Positions 53,225 to 64,000 of a stretch of 64,000 nucleotides of DNA are shown one piece after another. Location: positions 1,736,001 through 1,800,000 of the forward strand of contig NC_089391.1 of assembly GCF_003171515.1 (NCBI RefSeq). Reading direction: 5' to 3'. How positions within the stretch are numbered: position 1 is the stretch's first letter; each line of letters starts with the position of its first letter. The notes under the pieces are model-generated. The model ran no database searches, was not told the DNA's origin, and saw only the letters and a list, made by a program, of their open reading frames with translations. This stretch comes from Pyrenophora tritici-repentis (taxonomy: Eukaryota; Ascomycota; Dothideomycetes; Pleosporales; Pleosporaceae). Made by a program: the position numbers and the translations under genes.

Positions 53225-54843
53225 CTAATGGTGAGGCTGCTGGCGGCGAAACTTTCGTCGTGGACTTTGTTTGTCGGCGGGTTGGTCCTACGCGCTCACA
53301 GTTAGCACTTACCAATAACGTCACTCGTTTTACTCACAGGGTCGAAGCCTACCAAGCAGTTCACAGTCTCAGCACCCAGCCCGGGGTCGTTGATGCGACC
53401 GCCGCTTGGCATGCGAAAGTAGCCCGTCAACTTGACATATGCGTCCAACGCATCCACCATCGTCCGCCCCATGGCCAGCGCCTTGTCCGCCCTCGTATGC
53501 GAGTAAAAGGTCAACAGCTTCCTTGCCTCGTCCCTCAATCCGGCCTGCAGCATGCTCTTCGCCCCGCGCTCTACCCACTCCATATCCACAAACGACGCAT
53601 TCTCAAACCCAAGCAACATGTCCTGCACGATATGCAGATACGTCGGAGGGTCCAAGCAGGTGTAATACAACACCTGCTTGAAGATGCGCCCGGCAAATTG
53701 CGTGGCTTCTTGGTACTGGTAGTCTGTGTCTAGGAACGTGGATGCCGCGTCTTTGTACAGATACCGGTGCAGTCCGTACTCTGGTGGCACACTCGTGACG
53801 CCTAGCCACCATGGAACGAATGGAGCGGTCACGGAGCTTGTGGGTGCGACCCAGATGCGGATTAGATCTGGGTCCATGTCTGCATGCAGAGAGACGACTT
53901 GGCCATAGCCGGCTTCATCGTCTGAGATGCGGTAGTCGCGGACGCGGGCGATGAGATCCTTCTCTGTCACTGGGGCCATTGCGCGGGTAGCGTTTTCAAG
54001 AGCAGCTTGGGACATATACTTTGCGCCTCCATCCCTAGCCGTATACCCCTCAGCTTGGTAGGCATAAGCGTTGAAGATGTTGAAAGGTACCGTGCCATTG
54101 GGATTCCACCACCCCTGCTCAACGGCGAAGCTGACGATATTAGGACTACCCATGTAGTCTGGGTTATTTTCAAAATCCACGGGAAAGTCCTCAATGTAGC
54201 CTGGGTAGAGGACACGCACGTCGTTGTCACCCAAGCGCTCAGCAGCCCACAGCTTTTGGCCGCCAGACATCTCCCACACAACCCATCCTTCATTTGCGTC
54301 GGCAATTAGATGTGAGTTTCCGCCGTAATCAGCATACCCATACTCTGCAATCATCCTTCCGATAAGTTCTACGCCCTCACGTGCCGTGCTCGCACGCTCC
54401 AGTACAACACGAGCGAGGTCAGAGTACTGTAGCCCTGTCTGGGGATTGGGTGTCATCGCAATGAGATCATCGCGGTTCTGGGCCCAGATATCTCTTACCG
54501 CCACGCCCTTTTCATTTACGCCGCCATTGGTAAGAGGGGCGGGGAATCCTTCAAAGTCCGAGTACTCCATGGACAGATATCGATACGTATGTGGTACTTG
54601 AGAGATGTTGAGCAATTGGCCAGGCATCGACGCATCTTCGGTTACTCCAACCGTGATTGTGGCGTTTGGCCCATGATCTCTGGCGGGAAAGATCTGAAGC
54701 CAGTGAGAGGATACTTCCTCACCGGTTCCGCCGACCATGACGCTTCCATCGTGGGTGAGGGCTTTGCCAACATAAAAGCCATAGCTGGCCGACGAGGCTT
54801 TTGCGAGACTTAACAGGCCGATTGTGAAACGCGGCGCAAGCAT
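53225..54843 (-). CDS. Peptidase family C69-like protein with Ser at the nucleophile position
   Basis: Two exons, 54843-53338 and 53287-53225, with a 50-nt intron (GTGAGT donor, GCTAAC branch, CGTAG acceptor), 522 residues; the short last exon gives a basic tail (KQSPRRKFRRQQPHH). A signal peptide (APRFTIGLLSLAKASSA) would expose residue 20 as the new N-terminus. C69 dipeptidases are N-terminal nucleophile enzymes starting with Cys; here the equivalent stretch is SYGFYVGKALTHDGSVMVGG, with Ser20 in place of Cys. Other family marks are present: SSHWLQIFPARD, NEKGVAVRDIWAQNRDDL, GNSHLIADANEGWVVWEM. It probably processes peptides in the secretory pathway or outside the cell. Activity with Ser is plausible but unproven. 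Confidence 0.83.
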
Positions 54844-55681
54844 TGTCGCTGTAGACGAGATGGTGACACCTTCAAGAACAAATTACACGTTTTTCTTATC
54901 CAAAAAGCAAGGGTGGGGGGGGAGAGGTGGATACGTTGACCGCGGTCCGATATGTCACGTTATCTTACAACAACACGACTTGTGGGGGATCACAACTCTT
55001 CTCGGCCAAGCTCGAGGTTTGCTCGGACAGGGGAGCTATGTAGGAACCTGAAGCTTAGTCGATGGAAGACGTAATATGATGACGCAGAGCCGACAGCCGT
55101 ATTTGTAGGATGCACTCCTCCATCCCCCCCCCCCCCCCCCCCCCTCAGCGAAAAGGACGGATGTAACTGTTGGCGGCTTACCACACGTGGATACGAGGTG
55201 AGGTTTGAGTAGAACGGGTGAGGTACCCGGCACCGGAGCCCGGCAGGATAATGAGGAGGCGCGGGTGGGGAGCTTGGCAGGTAATGCATCTTGTCACGCT
55301 AATAGCAAGCGCATCAGAAGGATGACTCCCTTGCTCCGCCTTGACCCGGTATACCTCAAGACTCATTCTGACTCAAGATGATCAACCTGTAGGGCTGCGA
55401 AATCTCCTTGATTCAATGACTGTAATTGCTATGTACCTGCCTGATGGGGTCCTAGTTGTATTCAATCTACGCTTTTTACAGGGTACATATCTTGTTGCCT
55501 AAAGACTGCGGGAATGTAAGTGGATCGCTGCAAATTCTGCAGATTCCACAGATTAGCGATGGGGTTGAAGAGTAGAGTATAAGTAATACAGGATATGAGC
55601 TGCTATGAAGTAAATACACTTGGCTGTACAAACTAATTACCTAACCAATATCATTCTTTACCCCATACACCTGCCTTTACC
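54844..55681. other. Intergenic, divergent promoters
   Basis: Between divergent C69 and S58 genes. Contains a G-run near 54912 and the poly-C tract. No gene recognised. Confidence 0.5.
55124..55144 (+). repeat. Homopolymer of 21 C
   Basis: An uninterrupted run of 21 C in a promoter region. Its exact length may be affected by sequencing error. Confidence 0.85.
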
Positions 55682-56902
55682 ATGTCGTCCCCCTCCCCCT
55701 CCCCTCCGCGCCAACGCATCCGCGAAGTCCTTCCCAATCTCTACCTCGGGCGCTACCAGCCCGGCCCCAAGAACAGCTTGACCGACATCCCTGGCGTCCT
55801 CGTGCACACAGAATCCATACACTCGTCCGAATCCTACCCGAACGCAGAGGCCAATTCCATAAATACTGGTGTCACAACAATCCTTCCGCGCAAGGACTGG
55901 TTCCATAAAGCATGTTTTGCGGGCATCTTCTGCTTCAACGGATCCGGAGAAATGACGGGATCCCATTTGATCCAAGACATGGGACTCTTGTTTTCACCAA
56001 TAGTCATTACGGGCAGTTTCGGGGTCGGAAGTGCGTACAACGGCATATACGAATACGCTATCCGCGAAAATGGCGACGAAAACGGCAAGGTGGATTGGTT
56101 CCTGATGCCGGTAGTGGCTGAGACTTTTGACGGTTTCTTACATGACGTGGCAAAGTTTGCGGTTACGCCTCAGCATGTCATCAGAGGAATAGACAAGGCG
56201 AGCGACGAAGCAGTGCCGGAAGGAAACACCGGTGGCGGTACGGGTATGATTTGTCACTATTTCAAGGGTGGGACTGGAACCAGTTCTCGCGTGGTGCCTG
56301 GGGAGGAGGGAAAGCGTTACTCGGTAGCGGCACTTGTGCAGGCAAATTACGGCAAGATGTGGGATTTCAAGATCGGAGGAGCCCCTATTGGAAGACTCAT
56401 TTACCAAGATCAGAAGCGAAGGATCGAGGAGAACCCTGACGATCCGGAGTTATTGGCACAGGCCAAATTACTCTTCGAAGTCGACAAGGCCAAGGACAAG
56501 AAAGACGGTTCCATCATAGTCATCTTGGCTACTGATGCACCACTCCACCCGACACAGCTCCAGCGGCTAGCGAAACGCGCAACCGTCGGGATAGCTCGAG
56601 TTGGAGGTTACGGGACTAATTCGTCGGGCGACGTTTTCCTGGCCTTCTCCACGGGGAACGAGGTGCCTGTCCAGTCAGTGACGGCGGGACAAGCGGCGGT
56701 CGATCCGTACCTGGCAAAGGAGATTCCGGTCACCATGACTGACGATCAGACAATGAACGGCTTGTTCGAGGCAAGCGCCGACGTAGTCGAAGAGGCAATT
56801 TACAATGCGGTCTGCAAAGCAGAAACGATGGATGGAAACGGAAACAAGATTGAGGCGCTAGACCTGGAGCGGGTGAAGGAGATGATGCAAAAGTACGTAT
56901 AG
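55682..56902 (+). CDS. S58 family aminopeptidase (DmpA/BapA type)
   Basis: Single exon, 406 residues. Family marks: [16 protein letters not shown] at the start, [69 protein letters not shown], and [16 protein letters not shown]. These proenzymes cleave themselves at Gly-Ser in the last motif (Gly276-Ser277), making Ser277 the N-terminal nucleophile of the small subunit. They release N-terminal residues from peptides or amides, including D- or beta-amino acids. No signal peptide; probably cytosolic. An insert of charged residues ([25 protein letters not shown]) sits just before the cleavage site, longer than in bacterial DmpA. Confidence 0.92.
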   Translation: MSSPSPSPPRQRIREVLPNLYLGRYQPGPKNSLTDIPGVLVHTESIHSSESYPNAEANSINTGVTTILPRKDWFHKACFAGIFCFNGSGEMTGSHLIQDMGLLFSPIVITGSFGVGSAYNGIYEYAIRENGDENGKVDWFLMPVVAETFDGFLHDVAKFAVTPQHVIRGIDKASDEAVPEGNTGGGTGMICHYFKGGTGTSSRVVPGEEGKRYSVAALVQANYGKMWDFKIGGAPIGRLIYQDQKRRIEENPDDPELLAQAKLLFEVDKAKDKKDGSIIVILATDAPLHPTQLQRLAKRATVGIARVGGYGTNSSGDVFLAFSTGNEVPVQSVTAGQAAVDPYLAKEIPVTMTDDQTMNGLFEASADVVEEAIYNAVCKAETMDGNGNKIEALDLERVKEMMQKYV

Positions 56903-57199
56903 AGTAATAGTGGATTGTGAGAAAGCAGGGTATAGGCGGTGCACAAAGCCAAATGCCAATCTTGCGGACGTCTGTGACCCGGGCCATGAACTAGCATGTA
57001 TGTGCACGACGGGTGGTGCCTGTCGCCCGTCAGGCCTCGAGATTAAAAGCGCGATTCATAGGCGGTTACACTAGAAGCAAGCTTAGAAGAGGCCGTGGAC
57101 CCTGAAAAGTTTAAATGCGCGAGCACGGCCTCAGGTACGTACCCCGCGCGTCAAGGTTTGGGAACACGGCGCTCGTGTGACGTGAACCGTCTCTGTGTC

Positions 57200-57262
57200 G
57201 TGTGTGGGTGTGTGGGTGTGTGGGTATCGAGTGCGGCTGTAATGCGGCTGTAATGCGGCTGT
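57200..57262 (+). repeat. Short tandem repeats GTGTGTGG and GCGGCTGTAAT
   Basis: Three units of about 8 bp (GTGTGTGG) followed by three units of GCGGCTGTAAT. Confidence 0.8.
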
Positions 57263-58192
57263 ATGGGGCATGAATCGGGGCTGAGATGTCAGGATGGCGG
57301 TGATGAGTAAACTTCTGGCGAAGTTTTGACTAGCAAAACCCGATTCGAATCATAGATGGCCATTGCAGCAGCTCGTTTCGAGATGCGAAAAGAAGTTAGT
57401 AATAGTTGGCGACCTGACAAGTTGTTTCTGCGGGAGGCGTGTGGCGGTGGTGGCAGCATGTTATAGTTGGCCGATTAAGAAGCCGTCTATTGTACCTTGA
57501 GATCGGACGAATCGAACTGGCGGCATGGGCTCTGGGGTGAGATCTACGATGGTAGCGCTCAGGGTCTTGAAGTCAAAGGAGCGTGCGCCATGTCGATATA
57601 TTACGAGAGGGGAAAAGCGTGAGATGCGCGGCAGTCGGCACGCCGTTGGGTCGTGGGCAGCCGTGTTGGACATGCTGCGGAACCTTAGCAGTCGATTGAC
57701 GAGCAGTCTAGTGGCATGACCAATATCCCAAGACATGGCCTGATGGCTGGTGGATGCTAAGTGAGTGAGTTGATAGTGCTTTTTGTTGCACGCCCACGAT
57801 GCCGGGGCAGCTTTCGATCAGCAGCCCCCGGGAAGCGGTTGCACCCATGGGAGCACTGCAACGCAGATGATATGATGAGATGAGATGACATAGTCATAGC
57901 CTGTTTCTGCGAGTGCTCGACTTGGCTGCATGGGGGGACGACTAATGTCGAGCATGGCCATCCCCGGTCATCATCTCAGTCGTCAATCAGGAGCGTGTCG
58001 GAACATGCTCCCCCAGCGAATAGGACCGAAGATGGTTTGCGGAAAGCTTCGAGCGCTCAGCGCGTCGTGGTGTTGATGGTGCGGGCCACATGATTGATGC
58101 TTGATGATTTTGACAGATGGCTCAGTCTGCAATCTGCATAGTGCTGTTAGGCCCAGGCTTACCTAGCCCTCAGCCCCAGCCCAGCCCAACAC

Positions 58193-58222
58193 AGCACCAG
58201 CACCAGCACCAGCACCAGCACC
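58193..58222 (+). repeat. Hexanucleotide repeat (AGCACC)n
   Basis: Five nearly perfect AGCACC units after a CCAGCC-rich stretch. Confidence 0.8.
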
Positions 58223-58709
58223 GGCGACCGGCCTCACGTAGTCAGGCAGCGTCCTGGTGGTGTGGGTGGTAGTTCGGCCACTTGATCGCCCGAGTAGGGC
58301 GGCCAATACTACGGCATGCCATGACGGCAGCCCGCAAAGGGCCATGATCCATGGCCGCTTGCCCGCCTGTATATGAATACGACGCCGTGCCAGCATCGTG
58401 TGGCGGTGTCTTGTCTTAGCATCTTGGAGTTTTGTACCTCACACCTGCTCTGCCCGGCTGGTGTCATTAGCGTGCTGCACAACTTGGGCCCAGGCCATGA
58501 GTGTCCCCGAGGGCCAGACCACGCTCTTTTCATCTCGCGGGCCTGGATCTTTAGCCCACCACCGCCCGTCAACATCCTATAACGCCTCGTTCCACCTTGC
58601 GCCCGCCAGCAAGGTCACAGCAGCGGCACTTCCCATGCTGTTGGGTGCGACGCTCTTATATGCGAATTTGCCCATTCCCATCCCAATTCCACCACAGACG
58701 TCACCCACA

Positions 58710-61279
58710 ATGGCGATCTCTTCCGCTTCTAGTCCCACGCAACCAAACCTCGCTGCCGTGCTGGACCGCCTAGGACTGGCCGAGTACCTGCACGTCCTCA
58801 CCGACAACGGCTTCCACAACTGGGAGACGGTTGTCGACATCACCGAGGACGACCTCACCACGCTCAACTTCAAGCTCGGCCACCGCAGACTGCTGCAGCG
58901 CGAAATCGCCACATACCGCGGAATCCCCCAATCACTATCACTGGAACCAGAGGCAAACTCGCCCGAATCCACTTCATTGTCCACCTCCGCCCTCGAGACC
59001 TTCACCCGCCAGACCACCACTCCCCCGCCCCGCGAGAAGAGGAGATACCGACGCCATCCGCGCCCAGACGCCCACGCGCCCAAGAAGCCCAAGACCGCAT
59101 GTACGCTTCCTCATAGTGCGCCATGTGACCCCCATCCCCTACTGACACGCTACCAGATGTCAACTTTGCTGACCAGCTTCGCACGGATCCCGAAGTCAGC
59201 CAGCTGTCCTTTGTGGACATTGCACGTGAAGTTGGCCGCAGATGGCAGGACCTCCCTCCGGAGAAAAAGCGCATCTGGGAGAGCAATGCCGCACGTGCCA
59301 TGCAGGAGTTTGAGGCCCAGATGGACGAGTACAAGAAAACCGACAACTACACAAAGTACCAGGCCTATCTGAACGACTTCAAGATGCAGCAATCCATCCC
59401 TTCGACTGGTAAGCAACGGCCCGGAAACAGTCGCTCGACAACAGACACCTCCAACAACACGAAACAGTACTCACGTGCTAGCCCCAGCTCCTCAGACAGC
59501 CCCACCTCCTTCCTCTCGTCCAACACGCCCATGGGCATCGAGGCCGAAACCTGCCACAACGCATTGACCCTGGCCTTTAGTGAGCTTGTCACCCTCAGGG
59601 GCGAGATCCTGACTGGAGGCGCCCAACAGTTCAGCGAGGATTTCCTACCGCCTGAAGACCGAGTACGGCGATCAATGTACGCTTTCATTCGTGGCACCGG
59701 ATCGCTCCTTTTCATGTGGACTTTTGAGCAAGCCGACGAGATTTTGGATCGCATCTACCGCCCGCAAAAGAGGGTTGACAAAATGACGCTTGCCGAGTGT
59801 TTTACAGTTGCTGCCATGGGCGCGCACTACGAAATCAACGCTTTTCCTGATCGCATGCGAAGACTGCTCTATGCCTCAGGAACCCTCCACTTCAACGAGC
59901 AGACCGCAAGAGAGGATTATTTTCGCACTATGCGCCTTCTTCTCTCGTTATCTTTCTACTCGCTTTTGGAGAAGCACATGAGTGCCAAATATCTAATCGG
60001 TGTGTTGATCTGTTACTAAACTCAGTCACTAGCAAGCTAACAATATTTAGCTGCGGGTTTGCAAATTGCCCGTTGGAAATGTCCTGTCCCACAGTCGCCC
60101 GGCTCAGCTGCATCAGACGACAACTGGAGGAAGGTTTACCGAAGCCTCGTCTTCATGGATTCGTGGCTATCTTACACCCTTGGCTACCCCACCGAGGTCA
60201 CAGCTTCTGACACCCAGGTATGTCACCAGCAATTTTTTGAGTCGTCGACGATCCTAACAAGGCTAGATTGCATGTGTCGTGTACCGATCAGAGCAGGATC
60301 CCATTAATGAGCTCATACACTCGCAGATTAGCAAGATCAACTTGATTGCGGCCGAAGTTGCAAAGACGCTGGCTTCTCCAGAACTGGCTACCAGCGGAAA
60401 CATCTCCGCGCTAACCCAAAAGTTGGAACAGTGGCGCCAGGAAGTTCCACATGCATTGCAGATGCCCACGCTTTTGTCAAGCGAAGGTCAGGATCTAACG
60501 CTGTTTCAGAGGCGCGCGATTTTCATGCTACACGTAAGCGGATCCCGTTCCCAGATCATGACAGTGCGTTGACAACCATAGATCATGTATCTTGGCGCGC
60601 TAGTGTTGCTGTACCGTCAGCTACTGGTTGCTACGGCTGAAGCTCAGCTTATCGATGGCGCGGCATCCTCATTCAACAACCTATCGACCAACGATGTCAA
60701 GTTGTATCGACAGCAATGCGCGACAGCGGCCCAAAACATTGCTCGCATGCTCGGATTGATCGACTTTGACGGCACATTGACCACACGCTGTTGGATTGTG
60801 TAAGTCGGCTCAAGCTTAGTTGTACCACCCAAGCTAACTTCAACAGCATCTACTGGTCTTTCTCGGCTGCCATTTGCTTGCTCTTCAGCGCAACTACCAA
60901 ATTGATGGATGGCCAGATTGACGACGTCGAGGCAGATCTCGCTTACGCCAAATCGTGCATGGATATGCTTGAGCCGTGCAAGCCCTGCGAGCCCGTTGCC
61001 GCTCGATATCTGGATACCCTTTGGCCATTGTACGACCACTTGCAGGACGTCCATCGCCGAATGCTCGGCAAATCGAAAAGCAGTATATTCGCTATACTTC
61101 AGCCCGATCCCAGCCTACTCAGTCCTCCGGTACCTGTGTCAAGACAAGAGATAGGGCCCATCTCCGAGAAGCTCACAATGCTTCTTACAGACCCTTTCGG
61201 AAGGAAGCAAGACATTGATGGAACTAGGAGACGCATCCTTAGCAATGATGGCTCATACTCGGTGTTCTGGTTCCGATAA
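58710..61279 (+). CDS. Transcription regulator with SAM, HMG-box and fungal_trans-like domains
   Basis: Six exons: 58710-59100, 59157-59999, 60051-60217, 60267-60533, 60582-60799, 60847-61279, introns 47-56 nt, all joins in frame, 772 residues. ATG 58710 (MAISSASSP); the frame upstream lacks a good start. A SAM domain covers about 12-70 (LDRLGLAEYLHVLTDNGF, then FKLGHRRLLQREI). A basic linker with KRRYRRH and PKKPK follows, possibly a nuclear signal, then an HMG box about 131-205 (SFVDIAREVGRRWQDLPPEKKRIWESNAARAM). The rest (about 245-700) resembles the fungal transcription factor middle-homology region (GIEAETCHNALTLAF, ECFTVAAMGAHYEINAFPD, RKVYRSLVFMDSWLSYTLGYP). No Zn2Cys6 cluster is present. 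Probably a DNA-binding regulator with the HMG box in place of the zinc cluster. Confidence 0.88.
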
Positions 61280-62645
61280 TAGGTATTATGCGTGTTTGTG
61301 TTGAGAGACACGTTGAGAGGGTCATTGTCGAGGCAGATGGCAGGAGCGCCCCTGGACCGCCCACGGACATCGGCATCTCCCGGATCCTCCCCTTTTCACT
61401 CCGTACCAGACGCGGTTCGATATTACATGCTTCAAAGTAACCCGGAATCTGGATAGAAATCCGGAACGAAACTTCCGGACATTGCCTACCAAAACAATAG
61501 AGACACTGATAAGTTTCGCAACGCACGCAATTCGGTCTGGACCCAAAAGATCACAATCGATAGAATGCTGCACGGATACTACTGCACGTTTCAGTCGTTC
61601 CTGACTAGCATGTTGTCCCCATCGGATCGCCCCCATCGGATCGCCGATCGGCACATATGCGGCACGGCACGGCAGCCATGTTCACAGCTAGGATTGTGGT
61701 TGGACGATCGAAGCACTGAGGCATGGGTGGTGACTTGTGGCTGGGTAGTGCTGGTGGCCTCATTCTGGGACAAGCAAGATGACGTAGACGCCACCATAAT
61801 GTGGCGTATTTGAAACTACGGTCGAGAGGGACTCCTGTAGTTATCATGTACATAGTTTGTGTAGAAGTACGGGAAGGAGGGTTGTGATGAGATTCGATCT
61901 GAGCGTTTTGTCTAGTCTTTGTCGTCGTAGTTGTTAGCGCTGTTGTTATCAGTACTGTTACGAGTAATATCATTGGTATTATCCATTGCGGCTACTACTT
62001 TATCGTGCTTTCAAACAATGCTGGTGGATCTATGATGATTGTTTCCTATCACGTACACACGAGACAAGATTTCTCGAAAATATCATCAGGAAGGGAGCAT
62101 TCTACAAGCAGCCCCGCCCAATTCTTTTCACCAGCCCCAAAGAGAACCAACCGCAATGAAAGAAAACCGACGTCACCACATCATGCGCACAAATCGTGCT
62201 ACTTACACAATTAATCCATAACTCCGGCTTCGGCTCCAGCTTCTGCTTACTCTTCACACCAACGTTCGGTTCGGTTCGGTTCGGGTTCAACGTGTCCATT
62301 TGCATGTGCATGTCAGACCTGCGAATACGAGGCCAATTAGTTAGCGCGCAAAACTCACCCTAAACCGACTACACCTGTCATAAACACGTCCGACATCCGA
62401 CACTAACGCTTGACATGTCCGAAGTCCGAACGCATATGACTACCTACCTAGGAAAGGCGAGTACGAGTACGGTGCGTTGGTGTGCATGTGGGGTAGGGTG
62501 TTGATGGGGTGCTTACGGGAAGGTGGGTAACAAGAGTATCACGGATGAGGGATTATTGTTTTTCTCGCCTTGCATTCTCATCATGCTAGTGTACATTCGT
62601 CAAGGCTCCCCAACTCCCCAATGCACCGAAGTGCAAAGTATGGGT
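61280..62645. other. Intergenic with TTCGG repeat
   Basis: No gene recognised. Contains GGCAC repeats near 61660-61675 and about four TTCGG units at 62265-62284. Confidence 0.5.
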
Positions 62646-64000
62646 CTAGTCCATATCCTCCTCTGCATCTTCAAAGTCGTCATCGCCATCATCTGACTCA
62701 GATCCATCCTCGTCCTCACTCTCGGAAGAATCGACATGCTCAACAGCTGGTACAAATTCCTCATCATCATGGTCATCGTGGTCCTCCTCTTCTTCATGAT
62801 TCACTTCATCGGAGTGGCCTTGAGCAAATTTGGCGACCTGCTGACGGAAGGTTGGGTCTTCTCCGTGGGCGAGTGCACGGAAGAAGGGATGATTTTCGGT
62901 GAGCGGCTTTCCAGTGGTGACGAAGCCCATGGGCGTGTGCTCAAAGTCTTGACCTTTGCGGCGGAGAGCAATCCACTCATGTACTATAACTCGTTAGCAG
63001 GCGAAATGATCATATGACAGCGGATACATACAGAAGGTGAGGGGTTTCTTTGCGAAAGCTGGCCTCTCCGGGTGCTGAGATAGGTCTTGGTCGAGACCCA
63101 AGTATGCAAGCAGTTCGTAGTATTCGTCCCACTCAATATACAAGCGACCTGAAAACAGGCCTAGCTCAACCCTCAGCCAAACTGGGGCCTGGAAGTCGAC
63201 TGGTAGAGAAGGCGTGGCGTGATAGCTGAGCTGGTTGAACTGAAGCATCCGGCGGGTTACGGGCGCGGCGTAGACGATGAGGTGAACAATACCGGCCGCC
63301 TCAAAGGACCGATGCTCGCGCATGATTGGGATGAGTTCGTTTGCTTCCTCGGGGCTGACAAGAAGTGCCTGCTGGCTGATGGGGCTCCAAAGCAACCAAT
63401 GCGCAGAACGGATATAGTTGTCATTAGGCTCGTAGATTTCGATTGTTCGGTTAAACTGCGTTGATAGCCACAGTCCTGACTTCATGGAAGTGTTGACTGC
63501 ATGTTTCAGACCAATCGAAGTACGGCCCAGTACCGAGAACATAGGTTGATAGGCATCACTTCCTGCCACTAGTCTGCCATAGACAGCAAAGTGGTAAACG
63601 TCTTCGTGCAGTTTGTTGACCTTGAGAGCATCAAAAAGTAGGGCCTGGTGCACCTCGCGTACATTTTCGACTTCAATTTCGACCTCCCTTTCCGCCTCGC
63701 GCTCCTGTTCAATCTCCACTTCTTCCAGTGCGGATGCATGGACAGCACTGCCTCGGTCTTGGAAGTGCTGCTTTCTGTTTTGAAGCTCATCGTATATCCT
63801 CTGTAGCGAGGGCTTCCAGATGATGGAAGCATATTTGGCTGCAGCTGCTTGGCGTTGGCCCCTGGGCTCATATAATTGCTTCAGAGTGACGGAGTCTTTG
63901 ATACGAACTGTGTCTACATATGCATCGCGTGACGACCGGTTTTGGAGGTATTGGTGGTGCGGGTACTCTAGCCGTGCTTGCTCTTGCTGTAAGTAATGCG
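62646..64000 (-). CDS. C-terminal end of a large fungal protein (possibly DUF3638-type), 5' partial
   Basis: Two exons visible: 64000-63032, running off the window edge, and 62983-62646, with a 48-nt intron (GTATGT donor, GCTAACG branch, TATAG acceptor); about 435 residues. The frame is open to the edge (reads HYLQQEQARLEYPHHQYLQ). A charged block of alternating Glu/Arg/Val (EIEQEREAEREVEIEVEN) is followed by LHEDVYHFAVYGRLV, NDNYIRSAHWLLWSP, IVHLIVYAAPVTRRMLQF and LRVELGLFSGRLYIEWDEY; the last exon adds HEWIALRRKGQDF and ends in an acidic tail (about 50 residues, mostly Asp/Glu). This resembles the C-termini of very large fungal proteins annotated with DUF3638/DUF3645 and ubiquitin hydrolase names; I am only moderately sure. 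The acidic tail may mediate contacts. Confidence 0.65.

Larger units (their letters stand above)
56903..58709. other. Intergenic with short tandem repeats
   Basis: 1.8 kb without a recognised gene between the S58 and transcription-factor genes. Holds two short tandem repeats, and the last several hundred bases are the regulator's promoter and leader. Confidence 0.5.

Noticed and set aside
58193..58222. CRISPR-like or regulatory array from the AGCACC repeat
   Set aside because: It is a simple hexamer repeat without spacers, and the genome is eukaryotic.

Overview
The window looks like nuclear DNA of a filamentous ascomycete, most likely a Dothideomycete of the Pleosporales type (inferred from gene content, not from a database search). 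Supporting features are short introns, mostly 47-84 nt with GTRNGT donors, CTAAC/CTGAC-like branch sites and YAG acceptors; a HET-NACHT-ankyrin NLR; a G1 (eqolisin) glutamic peptidase; an Ldh2-type dehydrogenase; a fungal_trans regulator; and hAT, Tc1, Tad-like LINE and LTR remnants. Coordinates and splice joins were worked out by eye.

Layout. 0-9 kb is accessory DNA: a broken minus-strand gene, a two-exon NLR (HET-NACHT-14 near-identical ankyrin repeats) and a 177-bp solo LTR. 9-15 kb is housekeeping: a tandem PARP-type zinc-finger protein, a thioredoxin-like protein, an Ldh2-family dehydrogenase and an MDR oxidoreductase. 15.7-19.9 kb holds three unusual fungal genes: a HET-S-sized helical protein ending in two copies of a Q-[IV]-N motif, a neighbour with one copy of that motif at its N-terminus ahead of a degenerate retropepsin-like domain, and a divergent gene with another retropepsin-like domain. 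21-30.8 kb is a transposon nest: a decayed Tc1 element with TA ends, then two intact-ORF hAT elements (8-bp TSDs CTCTACGT and CCTTCAGG) only 66 bp apart in one stretch of host DNA. The first hAT was later hit by a truncated LINE (13-bp TSD) and a solo LTR (5-bp TSD), and the LINE holds a MITE sharing the hAT's terminal repeat.

33-64 kb is ordinary gene space: a GT34 glycosyltransferase, a coiled-coil protein, a tail-anchored fatty aldehyde dehydrogenase, a small low-complexity protein, a secreted eqolisin, a catalytically degenerate RNase III-like protein, a CSC1/TMEM63 channel, the splicing factor SPF27, a neutral ceramidase, a C69 peptidase with Ser at the usual Cys nucleophile position, an S58 (DmpA-type) aminopeptidase, a SAM-HMG-fungal_trans regulator, and the 3' end of a large protein running off the right edge.

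The strongest candidates for something undescribed are the 15.7-18 kb pair, which resembles HET-S/NWD2 in layout but uses a different motif and a retropepsin-like domain in place of NACHT, and the hAT nest, whose insertion order can be read directly from its target-site duplications.
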